Below are positions 1 through 9,158 of a stretch of DNA of 10,486 nucleotides, piece after piece. Under the pieces are notes generated by a model, which worked only from the letters and a program-made list of their open reading frames with translations, ran no database searches and had not been told where the DNA came from. The DNA comes from Chromera velia. Lineage: Eukaryota > Sar > Chromeraceae. Numbering within the stretch: position 1 is the first letter of the stretch; every line of letters begins with the position of its first letter. The position numbers and the translations under genes were made by a program. The DNA is taken from contig JAHBMJ010002862.1 of the NCBI GenBank assembly GCA_018398765.1, positions 4,793 through 15,278 of the forward strand, read 5' to 3'.

Positions 1-15
1 GGGGGGGGGGGGGGG
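1..15. repeat. Poly-G homopolymer at left contig edge
   Basis: Fifteen consecutive G residues open the window and run directly into the retroelement-like reading frame. A pure G run at the extreme end is a common place for an assembly to stop or for a read-end artefact to be carried in, so these bases may not be genomic. Confidence 0.9.
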
Positions 16-206
16 TTCCGAACGGGGAGGTAGAGACGGTCTGCGAGCACTGCCCCCTCGATTTGCATGGGCGTGGCCATCTGAATGATGTTGTCCATAA
101 GTTAACTGAATGCAAAGGGACCGAAAGGGAGAGGGGACGTATGAATAGGCTTTTAGATGAAGTAAGAGACGCTTGCTCTAAGTCGGACTTGATTGTGTGG
201 GCATAA
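3..206 (+). CDS. C-terminal fragment of a probable non-LTR retrotransposon reverse transcriptase
   Basis: The frame is open from the left edge and stops at TAA 204-206; its 5' end lies outside the window. About 67 codons are visible, the first few being poly-G. The core is a cysteine/histidine knuckle: C at 42-44, C two residues later (VCEHC), then a histidine-rich stretch ending HKLTEC, where the last C is at 111-113. This C-x2-C...H-x4-C arrangement, followed by a charged R/E-rich helix, is what many LINE-type reverse transcriptases carry after the polymerase domain. The catalytic domains are not in view, so the assignment rests on the knuckle, the position just upstream of a (GATT)n tail, and the repeat-rich surroundings. 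It could instead be another zinc-knuckle protein. No frameshift is seen in the visible part. Confidence 0.45.
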   Translation, partial: GGGGVPNGEVETVCEHCPLDLHGRGHLNDVVHKLTECKGTERERGRMNRLLDEVRDACSKSDLIVWA

Positions 207-358
207 CAAATGGCTAAGCAGCAGTTGGGACGGGGTGTGAGCAAAAATGAGAAGAAAGTGAGGGAGATCTTCATACTTCTTCTCGAAAAGCACCTTGTTG
301 CAGGCACATGGGCGATCTCCGATTGCTTTCGTAAGTGGTTATGTATATTCCCTCAGTC

Positions 359-436
359 TGTCCTTCTTTCTCTTTTTTTCCTTCCTTTCTTCCTTTCTTT
401 CTTTCTTTCTTCCTTTCTTTCTTTCTTTCTTCCTTC

Positions 437-477
<41 letters not shown>

Positions 478-483
478 TTTTCC
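359..483 (+). repeat. (CTTT)n pyrimidine microsatellite
   Basis: An uninterrupted C/T tract built on CTTT with occasional CC interruptions. It leaves reading frames open on both strands: poly-S/F/L on plus and K/R/E on minus. Those frames are repeat artefacts, not genes. Confidence 0.95.
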
Positions 484-584
484 CTCACTTCCTCTCACTC
501 TTTCCCTGTCGTTGTTCATTCTTGACGACCGTACTTGTTTTTGAGGGGAATATTTCGTTATGTCAGTCCGAGTGTGTTTTATCC

Positions 585-616
585 GATTGATTGATTGATT
601 GATTGATTAATTGATA
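585..616 (+). repeat. (GATT)n tandem tail
   Basis: Six exact GATT units at 585-608, then a degenerate AATTGAT. It is read here as the 3' terminal repeat of the retroelement to its left, because it marks the boundary between the trailer and a G-rich region of different composition. Confidence 0.8.
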
Positions 617-960
617 AACAAACAAGGGTGGAATGGAATCAATTGGGGGGTGAGCGAAAAGCATATGGGGGGGAAACATGAGACGGACGACCCCAAGAGG
701 CCCAGGCTGCAGGGCTCGGATGGCATCCATCGCGTGAGCATGGGAGGCGGTGGGAGGTGACGGGCTTGAGCCTGCACGGGTACGGGGGGGCGCGCGGGGC
801 GCTCATACTCGTACGGTTTACAAGCGGGTCTGCGAGCGGGATGTATGCTACGTGCGGCTTCTCCGTTCTTCTTCTCCCTTTTTCTCCCCTTTTTAAATTT
901 CTTTATCATGCTTACTTCTCACAATTTCACTCCCCTGGAAAATAAGTCGTGCCTCAGGGA

Positions 961-1018
961 TGAACCGACCGAACCGACTGAACTGACTGATCTGACCGAA
1001 CTGCAGGAACTAAACTGA
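961..1018 (+). repeat. Degenerate tetranucleotide (CTGA/CCGA)n repeat
   Basis: About ten loosely conserved four-base units such as CCGA, CTGA and CTGA with TT or AA spacers. It looks like an old, decayed microsatellite. Further CTGACA fragments recur at 1145-1178. Confidence 0.6.
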
Positions 1019-1133
1019 GAAAGAAACTTTTGCTTGTACATCTTCGGTAGAAAAGATAGGGAATCAAAGGAGATTGAGAGTTCTGATCTTTTTCTTTCTC
1101 CGTCTCCTTCTGTTCTGTCTCAGGTGATTTTCT

Positions 1134-1159
1134 TTAGAGGTCATCTGACAGACCTCTAA
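1134..1159 (+). other. Perfect 9-bp inverted repeat (hairpin)
   Basis: TTAGAGGTC at 1134-1142 is the exact reverse complement of GACCTCTAA at 1151-1159, with the 8-nt loop ATCTGACA between them. It could form a short stem-loop in RNA or a cruciform in DNA. It lies in a region without a supported gene and has no T-run after it, so no terminator role is claimed. Confidence 0.6.
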
Positions 1160-1499
1160 CTGACATGAACTGACAGAAGGAATCTCACTGGCCCGTAACC
1201 TTTGGGGGAAAAAAAAGATACAGAAACAGAAGAGTCCATCTCTGTCCTTTCTGCTCCCTCTGAGGTACTTGTTTTTTCCTTTTTTTTCTTGTTTCCCCCT
1301 CCGCTCGGGCGTGCCAGTGCTGTTCTGGCGCTTTGATCGGTCATGGGGACCCTCTTCCGGGTGAAATGCAGGCAGTCCTCGATCGTCTCAAGGGTGGGAT
1401 AGAGAGCATGTTGTAACTCAGCCTGTAAGAGAACTACCAGATAAAGCAAAAGCCTGTTTGCTTAGAGGTGGAGCCATCCTCCACTTTCATCCGCCTTCC

Positions 1500-1640
1500 C
1501 ACCCCTGTCAGGCTCCCATCGATTCAATTTACCCCAGTGGGGCCTAAGTCGAAAGTTTAACTCTATGTATGACGCTCTAGGTTGGCCAGAGTCTATACGG
1601 CTCACCGGTTTTAATCCCATACATCATCATCATCATCACA
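1500..1640 (+). mobile_element. Possible 3' end of a second non-LTR retroelement
   Basis: A unique segment (GTGGGGCCTAAG near 1537, then CACCGGTTTTAATCCC at 1603-1618) runs straight into a short (ATC)n tail at 1620-1639. This unique-trailer-plus-microsatellite form is typical of non-LTR element 3' ends. No reverse transcriptase frame could be recognised upstream, so it would be a truncated, non-coding copy. The octamer GCTCACCG occurs at 1600-1607 and again at 1643-1650, straddling the tail. This is an inference from shape alone; a plain ATC microsatellite beside unrelated DNA is the alternative. Confidence 0.3.
1620..1639 (+). repeat. (ATC)n trinucleotide run
   Basis: CATCATCATCATCATCA forms about six ATC units and marks the end of the possible second retroelement tail. 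Confidence 0.8.
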
Positions 1641-1962
1641 GAGCTCACCGTTTGGTATAAAACATAGGTAAAGTTTAACATGCATAGGTGCATTAGGAGT
1701 TAGAGAGTCAGAGCACTGTAAAACCGTAGAGTGGCCAAGCAACATGACTAGGGCCGCTAGTAGGGCGCCACAATCGATCAGCGAAATACTGGAAAACGAA
1801 CTCTGCGGTGGCCTGCTCAAGCAGAAGCATGGTGATGCATGACAAAGAAATACTGAAGAACAGAACGCACTAAAGAACAACATGCGCACGTAAGTATAAC
1901 CTTGACAAGCTGACAGCTATATGCACCGCTATTTCATATAGGGGCTGGGGCTCAGTCTGACA

Positions 1963-1994
1963 GCGCGCTGCGCGCGCGCGCGCATTCCGCGCGC
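1963..1994. repeat. Alternating (CG)n tract
   Basis: An almost pure alternation of C and G (GCGCGCTG then CGCGCGCGCG), broken once by ATTC and resumed as CGCGCGC. Alternating purine-pyrimidine CG is the classic Z-DNA-prone sequence. It sits about 275-305 bases before the proposed start codon. Confidence 0.8.
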
Positions 1995-2080
1995 ATGACG
2001 CCAATCCGATACATGCGCGCAATCGCTCACAGCAACTTTCAGCCACGGACTGTGTAAGCCGTTTCTTCAAGGTAGTCTTA

Positions 2081-2125
2081 CAAGTTTCAAGACAAGCGTA
2101 CAGTTTCAAGGCAAGTTTCAAGACA
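2081..2125 (+). repeat. Short direct repeats of CAAGTTTCAAGACA
   Basis: The 14-mer CAAGTTTCAAGACA occurs exactly at 2081-2094 and 2112-2125, with a partial copy, CAGTTTCAAGG, between them at 2101-2111. The spacing is 31 nt. The repeats lie in the presumed leader or promoter of the main gene; a binding-site cluster is possible but unproven. Confidence 0.7.
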
Positions 2126-2150
2126 TGCTCTCACTGGTCTAACCAGCAGC

Positions 2151-2243
2151 ATGGATCGAGGTGGCATCCTTGAAGAGGCTGAACGCAAAGCACGGACGTT
2201 TAAAAAGTTTCCCGGCGATCAGTCTCAACACGATTTCGACTGA
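2151..2243 (+). promoter_or_regulatory. 31-codon upstream ORF
   Basis: ATG at 2151 opens a 30-residue frame ending at TGA 2241-2243, 25 nt before the proposed main start at 2269 and in a different frame. The predicted peptide is charged (it begins MDRGG and contains LEEAERKA). If the transcript starts upstream of 2151, this would be a uORF able to damp translation of the main protein. It was also tested as the true first exon: its only donor that keeps phase, GTTTCC after 2206, is weak, so it was not chosen. Confidence 0.35.
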
Positions 2244-2268
2244 CTCAGAGTTCAAACTTCAGTTTGCG

Positions 2269-2339
2269 ATGGAGAAGGGAAATCAGAGTGCGCCCCAACG
2301 ACCACAGAGGGCAGTGACTCTGGACTCAAAGCAGTCAGG
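2269..2339 (+). CDS. Exon 1 (start codon) of the large gene
   Basis: Encodes 23 residues beginning MEKGNQSAPQRPQ and ends in phase 2 at TCAGG before the donor GTAGGT. The ATG context is GCGATGG. Its frame joins the next exon exactly, giving SGGTLLEEAARRL across the junction. It is chosen over ATG 2151 and over ATG 2487 (just inside the following intron) because only here do a strong donor, correct phase and good start context coincide. The first intron is 161 nt. Confidence 0.5.
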
Positions 2340-3286
2340 GTAGGTTGGGGGGTCTGATGGATGGCTTGCGCGGGGGGCGCCCATGCAGGATTGCAATGTT
2401 GAAATTGATCTCTTCGATTTAAGGACCGTTTCCAACTTGCATGATAATCCGCAATCTACTCCCCTCACACTTTCTGTCCACTGTGTATGCGTATCTGCAG
2501 GGGCACCTTACTTGAAGAAGCAGCCAGAAGACTCTCACTACAACCATCGACGAGCTCTCCCCACGATAGGAGCCTCGTCTCTCCGCCTCACCCTCCCGAA
2601 CCTCAAGTGACTGACCTGAGGCTGAGGGCAGTAGCACAAGCACGCGCGCGACGCTTACGGGTGGCTACAAATGTCGCAAGGCTGGAGGATGAGCTTGGGG
2701 GCAAGAAACTTTGTCCGAACGTTCTTGGGCGCTCCATTGACTCGGCAGGTCGGGAATATAATTACATAATGCCTACACCCTGACTTGGTATGCCAGGGGT
2801 TGAATGCAATCGAGACCTTTGCTGCATGGAGTCTGCCTGCCTGCCTGTCGCGGGACATGGCGGTACTCCATGCCGAGTCCTGTCCTGCCCTCGAGGCCCC
2901 ATTTGTATATCGAATTCAAGCCACTGGCATGCGTTTTGCTTCGAGAAAACTCACTCGTCTGTCTTTCTTTATCTCGTCTCTTGTACTGTAAGTGAACGCT
3001 CAGGTTTCTCCTTAATCACGTTGCGTGCAGCCCGACAGAAAGCAGCGAAGAATCCAGAAGAAGGGAGTGGAACCGACGGAGAGAAAGGGACGCTCAGTGA
3101 TTCTGCTCCTCCTGCTGTGGGACGCTCTGCCGTTTCCCCTCCGGGCCAGCCTCCCTTGTCTGAGTGGGAGGGGACTCTGCACAGATGGCTGCAAGCTCGG
3201 GGACTTCCGCGATCTGCAAGGGTCCGTTTGACACTCTGTCTCTCTGCCTGTCTGCCTGTCTGCCTTTCTGCCTGTCTGCCTGTCTT

Positions 3287-3325
<39 letters not shown>

Positions 3326-3669
3326 GCCTGTCTGTCTGTCTCTGTCTGCCTGCCGGTCTGTCTGCATGTGTCCCTCTCTTCTTGAGTGTCCTTCTTTGTT
3401 CAAGTCTGTGGGAGGTCTCCATCGTGAAGGAGTGGGAAGAAGAAGCGATAGGAAAAATACCAACAGCGTGTCTCTGCATGTTTCACCGTTTGCCTATTCC
3501 TATCTCTGTGCATCTGTGCACTTGTGCATCTATGTGTTTGGATATTTGCGTGTCTGCACATCCGTGTGCCTCTGCATCATGGTGTCCCGATATCTGTCTG
3601 TCTGTTTGTGTCTCCGTTCACCTATTCATAGGTGTGTTTCTCTCTCTCTCCCTCTCTCTCTCTCTCTGT

Positions 3670-3705
<36 letters not shown>

Positions 3706-6594
3706 CTGTGTTAGTTGTGTGCGCTTGCTTCTCTTTCCGTCTCTCTGTCTTTAATCCTGTATTTCTTTGCTCGTCTCGAATGCATGTGAACAGAAGAAGG
3801 ATGTCAAAAGACAAAAAATGGGACTTTGTCTCTGTGTCACTTCATGTTACAGAGGCAATGTGTGCATGGTGAAGCAGGAGAAAGAAACGGAGACGGACTC
3901 CACAGGGTGCGTGGGTTGGCAAGAGTGACCTTCTGAACATGAGTCTCCTTTTGTGGGTCACTGCAGGGTGGGTGATGTTTATTCGATAGGTAGTCTGAGC
4001 AGTATCGGTATGCGTCTTTTTTGTTTTTTGAGTGCAGGTGTTCGGTCTTCACCTGCCTGTCGAATGGGCAAGCCGTGCCCGACGGTTCTTCTCTTCTTCT
4101 CCTCCAGCATCCTGCAACTGGGTAGAGAACCAAAGCGCCGTTGCAACCCCTGGAAAGGGAGAGGGAGGAGACGGAGGGGGCCAGACCACTTCAGGAGTTC
4201 CACCAAGCTCCTTCGGCCAGGTGTGGCACTTTCTCTGGAGAGGGATGTCTGATGGGAGACGGGAACACGGGAAAAGTGGACAGGAGGAAAGGATGCTGGA
4301 GGAAGAGTCCACTTTGAGTGGGAATGGAACGGACTTGAATTCTGCGCAAAAGAAAATTCAAAGGCGCGATATCTCAGGTGAACCAGTAGAAGACGGGAAG
4401 GGGCGACAAAAGAATGGGAAGGGGCCGGGGGCCTGGGAGGCAAATGTCTTCCTGCAGGAGGTTGTACAGAAGCATCTTTGGCTGGACAGTTTCCCAAGAG
4501 CAGCACGTTGGTGCATGTCCGCAGATAGATCCGAAGGAAACGCTGCGGTGTCCCCGCCTTCTTTTTTTCCCGGTGTGAGGGCAAGCAGTGTAAGATCGCC
4601 GCTTCCCATGCCTTTCTTCTGTGTCGTCTGACTGTCTGAATACACACGCCTTTTTGGATTCGTCTTTCTTTCTGCGTTTCTTACTTCTGAATGGCTGGCT
4701 GCAGAGGTGGAGGTTCAGAGAAGTTTTGGACCTGCCGTTCGTCCTGTTGTCGAGGGGTGTCTGTTTTCTGAAGCGGGCATCGACTTCGAGGCGGTGAGTA
4801 AGTGTATGTGTGCGTCTGTGCGTTCATAAGTGAGGGAATGAGCGAGTGAGTGACCAGATTGCGGAGCAAAAGGGTGCAGGAGCGACGGACTGATCGAATA
4901 TCGCTTTTTGGTGAGTGTGAATAGGAGGATACGCAGAACCCTGAGGATACACTCCAGACGGTTTAAGCGAACGCGAGATGAAGCAGGGTGTGTGTATGTG
5001 TGAGTGTGTTACTATACGTGTATATATGCATATATAAATGTATGTGTGGGTGTGTGTGTGCGCGCGCGTGTGTGATCGCTGACCGAATGAGCTGCGATTG
5101 CCTGGCGTTCCCATTTTTGTTTTTGTCCCCGGAAGGGAAGGACGAGTTCGACGTATGAGGTCGGGTAAAAGGGATACAAGTCTGTAGACTGCTTTTTCTT
5201 TCACTCGCGTTCTAGTCAAAACAGATGGTTGCAATGGTTCAAACGAATGCATTGGTCCTCGATTTCCTTATCCCTCTGTATGCCTTGGTCCTCGATTTCC
5301 TTATCCCTCTGTATGCATTGGTCCTCGATTTCCTTATCCCTCTGTATGCATTGGTCCTCGATTTCCTTCTCCCTCTGTATGCCTTGGTCCTCGATTTTCT
5401 TATCCCTCTGTATGCCGGTTTCCTTCCTGCACACTGAATTCTTTTGCAGGGCTCCCTACCCTTGGGACTCCTCGATGAAGGTCTGAAGTGTCTTCCTCCT
5501 CCCCCATTGTCCTTTGCTGTTCCTCCAGCTCACGTTTTCTCTCTGACGGGACCTGTCTTCGACCTGAGAGACCCTGAGGAGGCCCGGGCTTTCGTTCGAA
5601 ACTTTCAGGTCGGCCGTTTCAAAAGTATGTGTGATGAATAAACTATTCACGAGAAAAGCTAGGCTCTATGGAGCATTCGGAAAAGCCGCGCAAAGGCAAA
5701 TGAAAACAGACGAATGTTAAAGGTTTTGAATAACAGAAGGTGGAAGCGATACTGACAGAAGGAAGCGCACTGGGTGGATCCGTGAACGCAGACTGGAATA
5801 AGTTCGGAGACGGCTCACAGTTGAAAGTCTGAGAGCCAAGAAAGTCCGTGCCAAGATGCGTGATTTGGCTGTCACAAGTTTATGCGCTTGCTTTTTGTCT
5901 TTCTGTCGTAAGTCTCCTGCTTGTTTGGTCCTTAATTCTTTGCTTCTTTGATTGATTGAGGAACCCGAGTGCTCACTTCCTCGGGACCCTCTCTGCTCTT
6001 ACGCGGCACCAACATCAGGCTTCCTTCTGTGTTTCATGTCTCCCCAAATGATAGCGCATACGCTTTATTCATCTACGAACAGTGTGTGGGAAAAAGACCT
6101 TTGAATGAAGCTTGTTCGGCATTCTCTTGCAGAGGCGTCAAGCGATCGGCGTCCTCGCGCTGTTCCTCCGGCTTGTCTTTGAGGCTGCCTCCGTGCTTGA
6201 GGTCGTCACTGAGGCCGAACTTATCGCCCTCGCACTTCGGCAGCGAGGGGCGAGAAGACAGGTGAGGCCGCAGAGTTTGGAGGCGGGTGCATGGGCTCCC
6301 ACATGGGTCTTCTCTCTCTGCGACGAGATGAGCGCAAAGCTCGGCATGGCTCAGGGCGACATAAAGAAACCCCTGATGGCAACTTTTGCTCTTCCAAGGA
6401 AGGGCAGCGCAGAGGAAGGGGGGGTGGGTCTGCGGTTGGGGGGGCAGGGTGGTGCCATGGATCGTTCAGGCTGGGCTCAGGGAGGTGGGGGGTCTTCGCA
6501 GTCGCTCGGCGAATCTGGGCAGAGCTTCGGGTCGTCTGTTGGTTGGGGAAGAAGAGGGGGACCCGGGGGATGTGGGAGGTTTCCAAGGTCAGTC

Positions 6595-6625
<31 letters not shown>

Positions 6626-7111
6626 GCGTGTCCTTCCTCTCTGTCCTTTCTTTTTCCTTTCGGTCCCTTCATTTGTTCGTCCATTTCTGTAATTGATTCT
6701 GGTTTCTTTCCATGTTTCTTTGCCGTTTTTTTTGCTGACCATGTGTGTTTTGAAAATGAAGCCATGAACCAGATTCAGAGAGACGAGGGGTGTGCGAAGT
6801 TTCGTACCAACTAATCAAGCAAGGCGCTTTAGAACCGACACCTGGGTTCCTGTCTCTTTTCGAGAAAAGAATCATTCAGCCTTCCTTCCCTCTTCTCTTC
6901 CATTGTCCGCAAGCATGATGCATGTCGCATCATACAACAAAGGAAAGGTTACAGCGAGAAAACCCGTCGACCTTCTACCGGTATATTCTGTATGGCTGCA
7001 AGTCTTCTGTGCATCCCCTCCTCCAGACAGATACGTGGTGGACATGCAGTCTGTCGGTCTGTCTGTCTATCTATCTTTCTGTTTGTGTCTGTCTACCTGT
7101 CTGTGTCTGTG

Positions 7112-7169
<58 letters not shown>

Positions 7170-9125
7170 ATTGTGCGCGTGCGCAGACGCACAAGATCCA
7201 CTCCAGGGGGCGTCTCGATGCGTCCCGCTATCGTGAAGTACGATGCGGGTGACGGCGAGTGTCTCGATTTCCAGTCAGGGACCGCGCCTCTGCCTCGTCT
7301 CCGACCCGAAGCTGAATGCTGGGTTGACTTTGGTCTGGCCGCCTCGGCTCTGAGGAGGGTGGTGGAAGGGCTCCAAGAGGCGTCAGGGGGGGCGGGGGGA
7401 CCGATGCAGACGGGGGAGCAGTTGGGATTTGACGCACAAGAAGGGGTACTCTCTTCGGCAGATTGGAAGGCCCTCAGAGGAGACGGGGGGGGAGGGAGCT
7501 CTCTGTCATCGTCTGGATCTGCCCCTGTCTCCGCAGGGAACAGAAAGGGACACTCTAAAGCTGAGGATGCAGACAGAGTCAGTGAGTCAGCTAGTGCACG
7601 ATTTCGAGACTTTCGAGAGGGCAAAAACTGAATCTAGTTCAGCAGCAAAAACTGAATGTAAAGAAAGGAACTGAAAGAAACGATTTGTGTGCGATTCATA
7701 TGTATTGAATCATGCGTGCTGAAAGAAGCTGCATGCGAGGTGGCCACTTTCCGCGATCTGGTGTGCATAGAGCTGTCTGTTCATTAAACCGATGCAGGGG
7801 GATGCGACTGCCTCCTTTGGAGCTTCTTCGGGATCTGCCAGAGGAAATTCTGGGGAAGTACAGAGCGTGAGAGGGACTGCGACTTGGGGCACTACTGACG
7901 GGAGTTGGGAGGGGAATGGGAAGGAAAGGAGAGTTTCGGCTGAAGAAATACCCGATGCACCTGAGGGGGCGGGTACTGGAAGCCATCCTCAAGAAAACCC
8001 AAAACCGAATCTGCTGTCTGGGAACTTGTGGCAAACCGAAGGTCGGTTGGTTCTCTTCAGAATGTCTGCAGGCTGTCTGTCCGATTTGGTGGTATTCAAA
8101 TTTGCCGTTCTCGTCCGTGAGAGGCACTGCGAGGAAAGAGGAATCTTGACGGAGAAATGGGTTGCATGTGCTTGAAGGATAAGAAGAGCCCGAGTTCCGG
8201 ATAGTCGAAGGGCGTATCTCTGTCTGAGCTTGTGTGCGTGCGTTTATGTGTGCGTGGGTGTGTGTGTCTGCAACGTGGGTGCAGGATCGTTGTCGGGGGG
8301 TCCGGCCGTGTACAGGGAACTTGTGAATGCAGTTGCTCGGGCAGTTGGGGTGGATGCGGGAGGAGGAGGCCAGAAGGGGGACGGGAAACCGCAGGGGCAT
8401 GCTGTTGGAGGAGTACACAAAAGGACCAGAGTCGTCGAACAAATGCGTGTGCACGGGTGGACATTTGGAACTTTGACGGGACCCCTCCAGTTCTCATCTG
8501 TAGAGACTGAGAGCGGGAGGGGGATGGGGGGCCATGGGGGGGTGGAAAGGGGGGCTCTTGTTGGCGAAGGAGAGGGAGATATAGGGGAGGGGATCCGGAG
8601 GGCTTTGCATGCGCTTTGTGAAAGGTCAGTCAATAACAGTACGCAGGAAAGCAGGTGGAGGGACAATTGCAGCCAGGAAACTGCAGAAAAAAAGATAATG
8701 AGACTCGGAGAAAGAGATGAAATTAGGAAGTCAGCGAAAGAGGTTGAGAGGCGGGCCACGAGGGAGTCAGAAAGAAGCAGATACACGCTTCCGATAGGTG
8801 GCGGTCAGCAGCAGATTGGTGGAGAGGAGAGACGTCAGGAAAATGCTAGGAGAACGACTCTGAACAGACCAACACACAAAGAGAAAGACACAGAGACAGA
8901 CAGAGAAGTGGCTGGACAGAGAGACCAGGCAAAGTTGATGCATCTATCAATCGCCCGATCGGTGCACACACACTCTTATGTTCATCTCTTCTCTTCTCTC
9001 CTTTCCGTTTTATATCTTTCGACGCATCGGTTTCCATCTATCTGTCTCTCTGTCTCTCTGTAAGTACGCATGCATGGTTCTAGGGCTTTCTGGAGAAATC
9101 GAAGACAGAAGACTGGAAGTCTGCC

Positions 9126-9158
<33 letters not shown>

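Larger units (their letters stand above)
207..616 (+). mobile_element. Candidate 3' trailer and tail of the non-LTR retroelement
   Basis: After the stop at 206 there is about 375 nt without a credible gene, then a (GATT)n run at 585-616. Many non-LTR retrotransposons end in a short tandem repeat instead of poly-A, so the stop codon, trailer and 4-nt tail together fit the 3' end of one element inserted in plus orientation. A target-site duplication cannot be looked for because the 5' end is missing. The (CTTT)n tract inside the trailer may be a later expansion. Confidence 0.35.
617..1500. other. Intergenic region with no gene that can be supported
   Basis: All frames were considered. Short open stretches exist on both strands, for example a 31-codon ATG frame at 665-760 containing a KRPRL motif, and a proline-rich minus-strand frame at 607-909. 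None shows a recognisable domain, a convincing start, or splice links to anything else. Composition shifts from G-rich (about 640-830) to T/C-rich (about 850-1300). Confidence 0.5.
1641..2150. other. Upstream region of the main gene, no coding sequence supported
   Basis: This 0.5-kb stretch precedes the first supported start of the large plus-strand gene and is the best candidate for its promoter and 5' leader. No TATA box or transcription start can be placed with confidence. It holds an alternating C/G tract, repeated TTTCAAG words and several GCATG-type words (for example near 1681 and 1994). No function is assigned to these. Confidence 0.4.
3222..4037 (+). other. Intron 3 (816 nt), microsatellite-rich
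   Basis: It contains (CTGT/CTGC)n at about 3235-3364, (CT)n at 3639-3668 and (TG)n at 3667-3714, in that order on the coding strand. The stretch before the acceptor is T-rich (TTTTTTGTTTTTTG then AGTGCAG). A long open frame crosses it only because the repeats lack stops. No further exon was recognised. Confidence 0.6.
6588..7186 (+). other. Intron 7 (599 nt), microsatellite-rich
   Basis: It starts GTCAGT and passes at once into (TGTC)n at 6595-6626. Later it carries (CTGT/CTAT)n at about 7050-7112, (CT)n at 7115-7142 and (GT)n at 7142-7169, then the acceptor GTGCGCAG. This repeats the order seen in intron 3. No extra exon is supported. Confidence 0.6.

Noticed and set aside
271-519. Minus-strand lysine/arginine/glutamate repeat protein
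   Set aside because: It is simply the antisense reading of the (CTTT)n microsatellite.
611-760. Short plus-strand frame with a KRPRL nuclear-localisation-like motif
   Set aside because: It is under 50 codons, bounded by a repeat on the left, and has no splice link or similarity to anything recognised.
1156-1449. Minus-strand frame with LETIEDCLHFTRKR, like a reverse transcriptase zinc knuckle
   Set aside because: The paired cysteines needed upstream are absent and the frame is short. The likeness is probably chance or too decayed to claim.
2790-3872. A 360-codon open frame on the plus strand
   Set aside because: Most of it is a translation of CTGT, CT and TG microsatellites, which lack stop codons. 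Only the 3031-3221 part is kept, as exon 3.
3979-4647. A 222-codon minus-strand frame
   Set aside because: It lies opposite exon 4 in the same region, has no splice partners or recognisable domain, and is best explained as a shadow of the plus-strand coding sequence.
5247-5411. Possible CRISPR array
   Set aside because: The 33-bp units abut directly with no unique spacers, and the locus is inside an intron of a eukaryotic gene.
6019-6090. Possible extra exon reading LPSVFHVSPNDSAYALF
   Set aside because: Inserting it requires phase 2 on entry, but exons 6 and 7 meet in phase 0. No donor restores the frame.
4707-6262. Resemblance to Golgi tethering (COG-type) subunits
   Set aside because: A short stretch in exons 5-7 (CLFSEAGIDF, TEAEL) loosely recalls motifs of that family, but the surrounding conserved residues and order do not match.
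7067-8786. Several minus-strand frames of 180-250 codons (7067-7624, 7696-8454, 8244-8786)
   Set aside because: They mirror exons 8, 9 and 10 or read through microsatellites. They are proline/serine/histidine-rich and show no motif.
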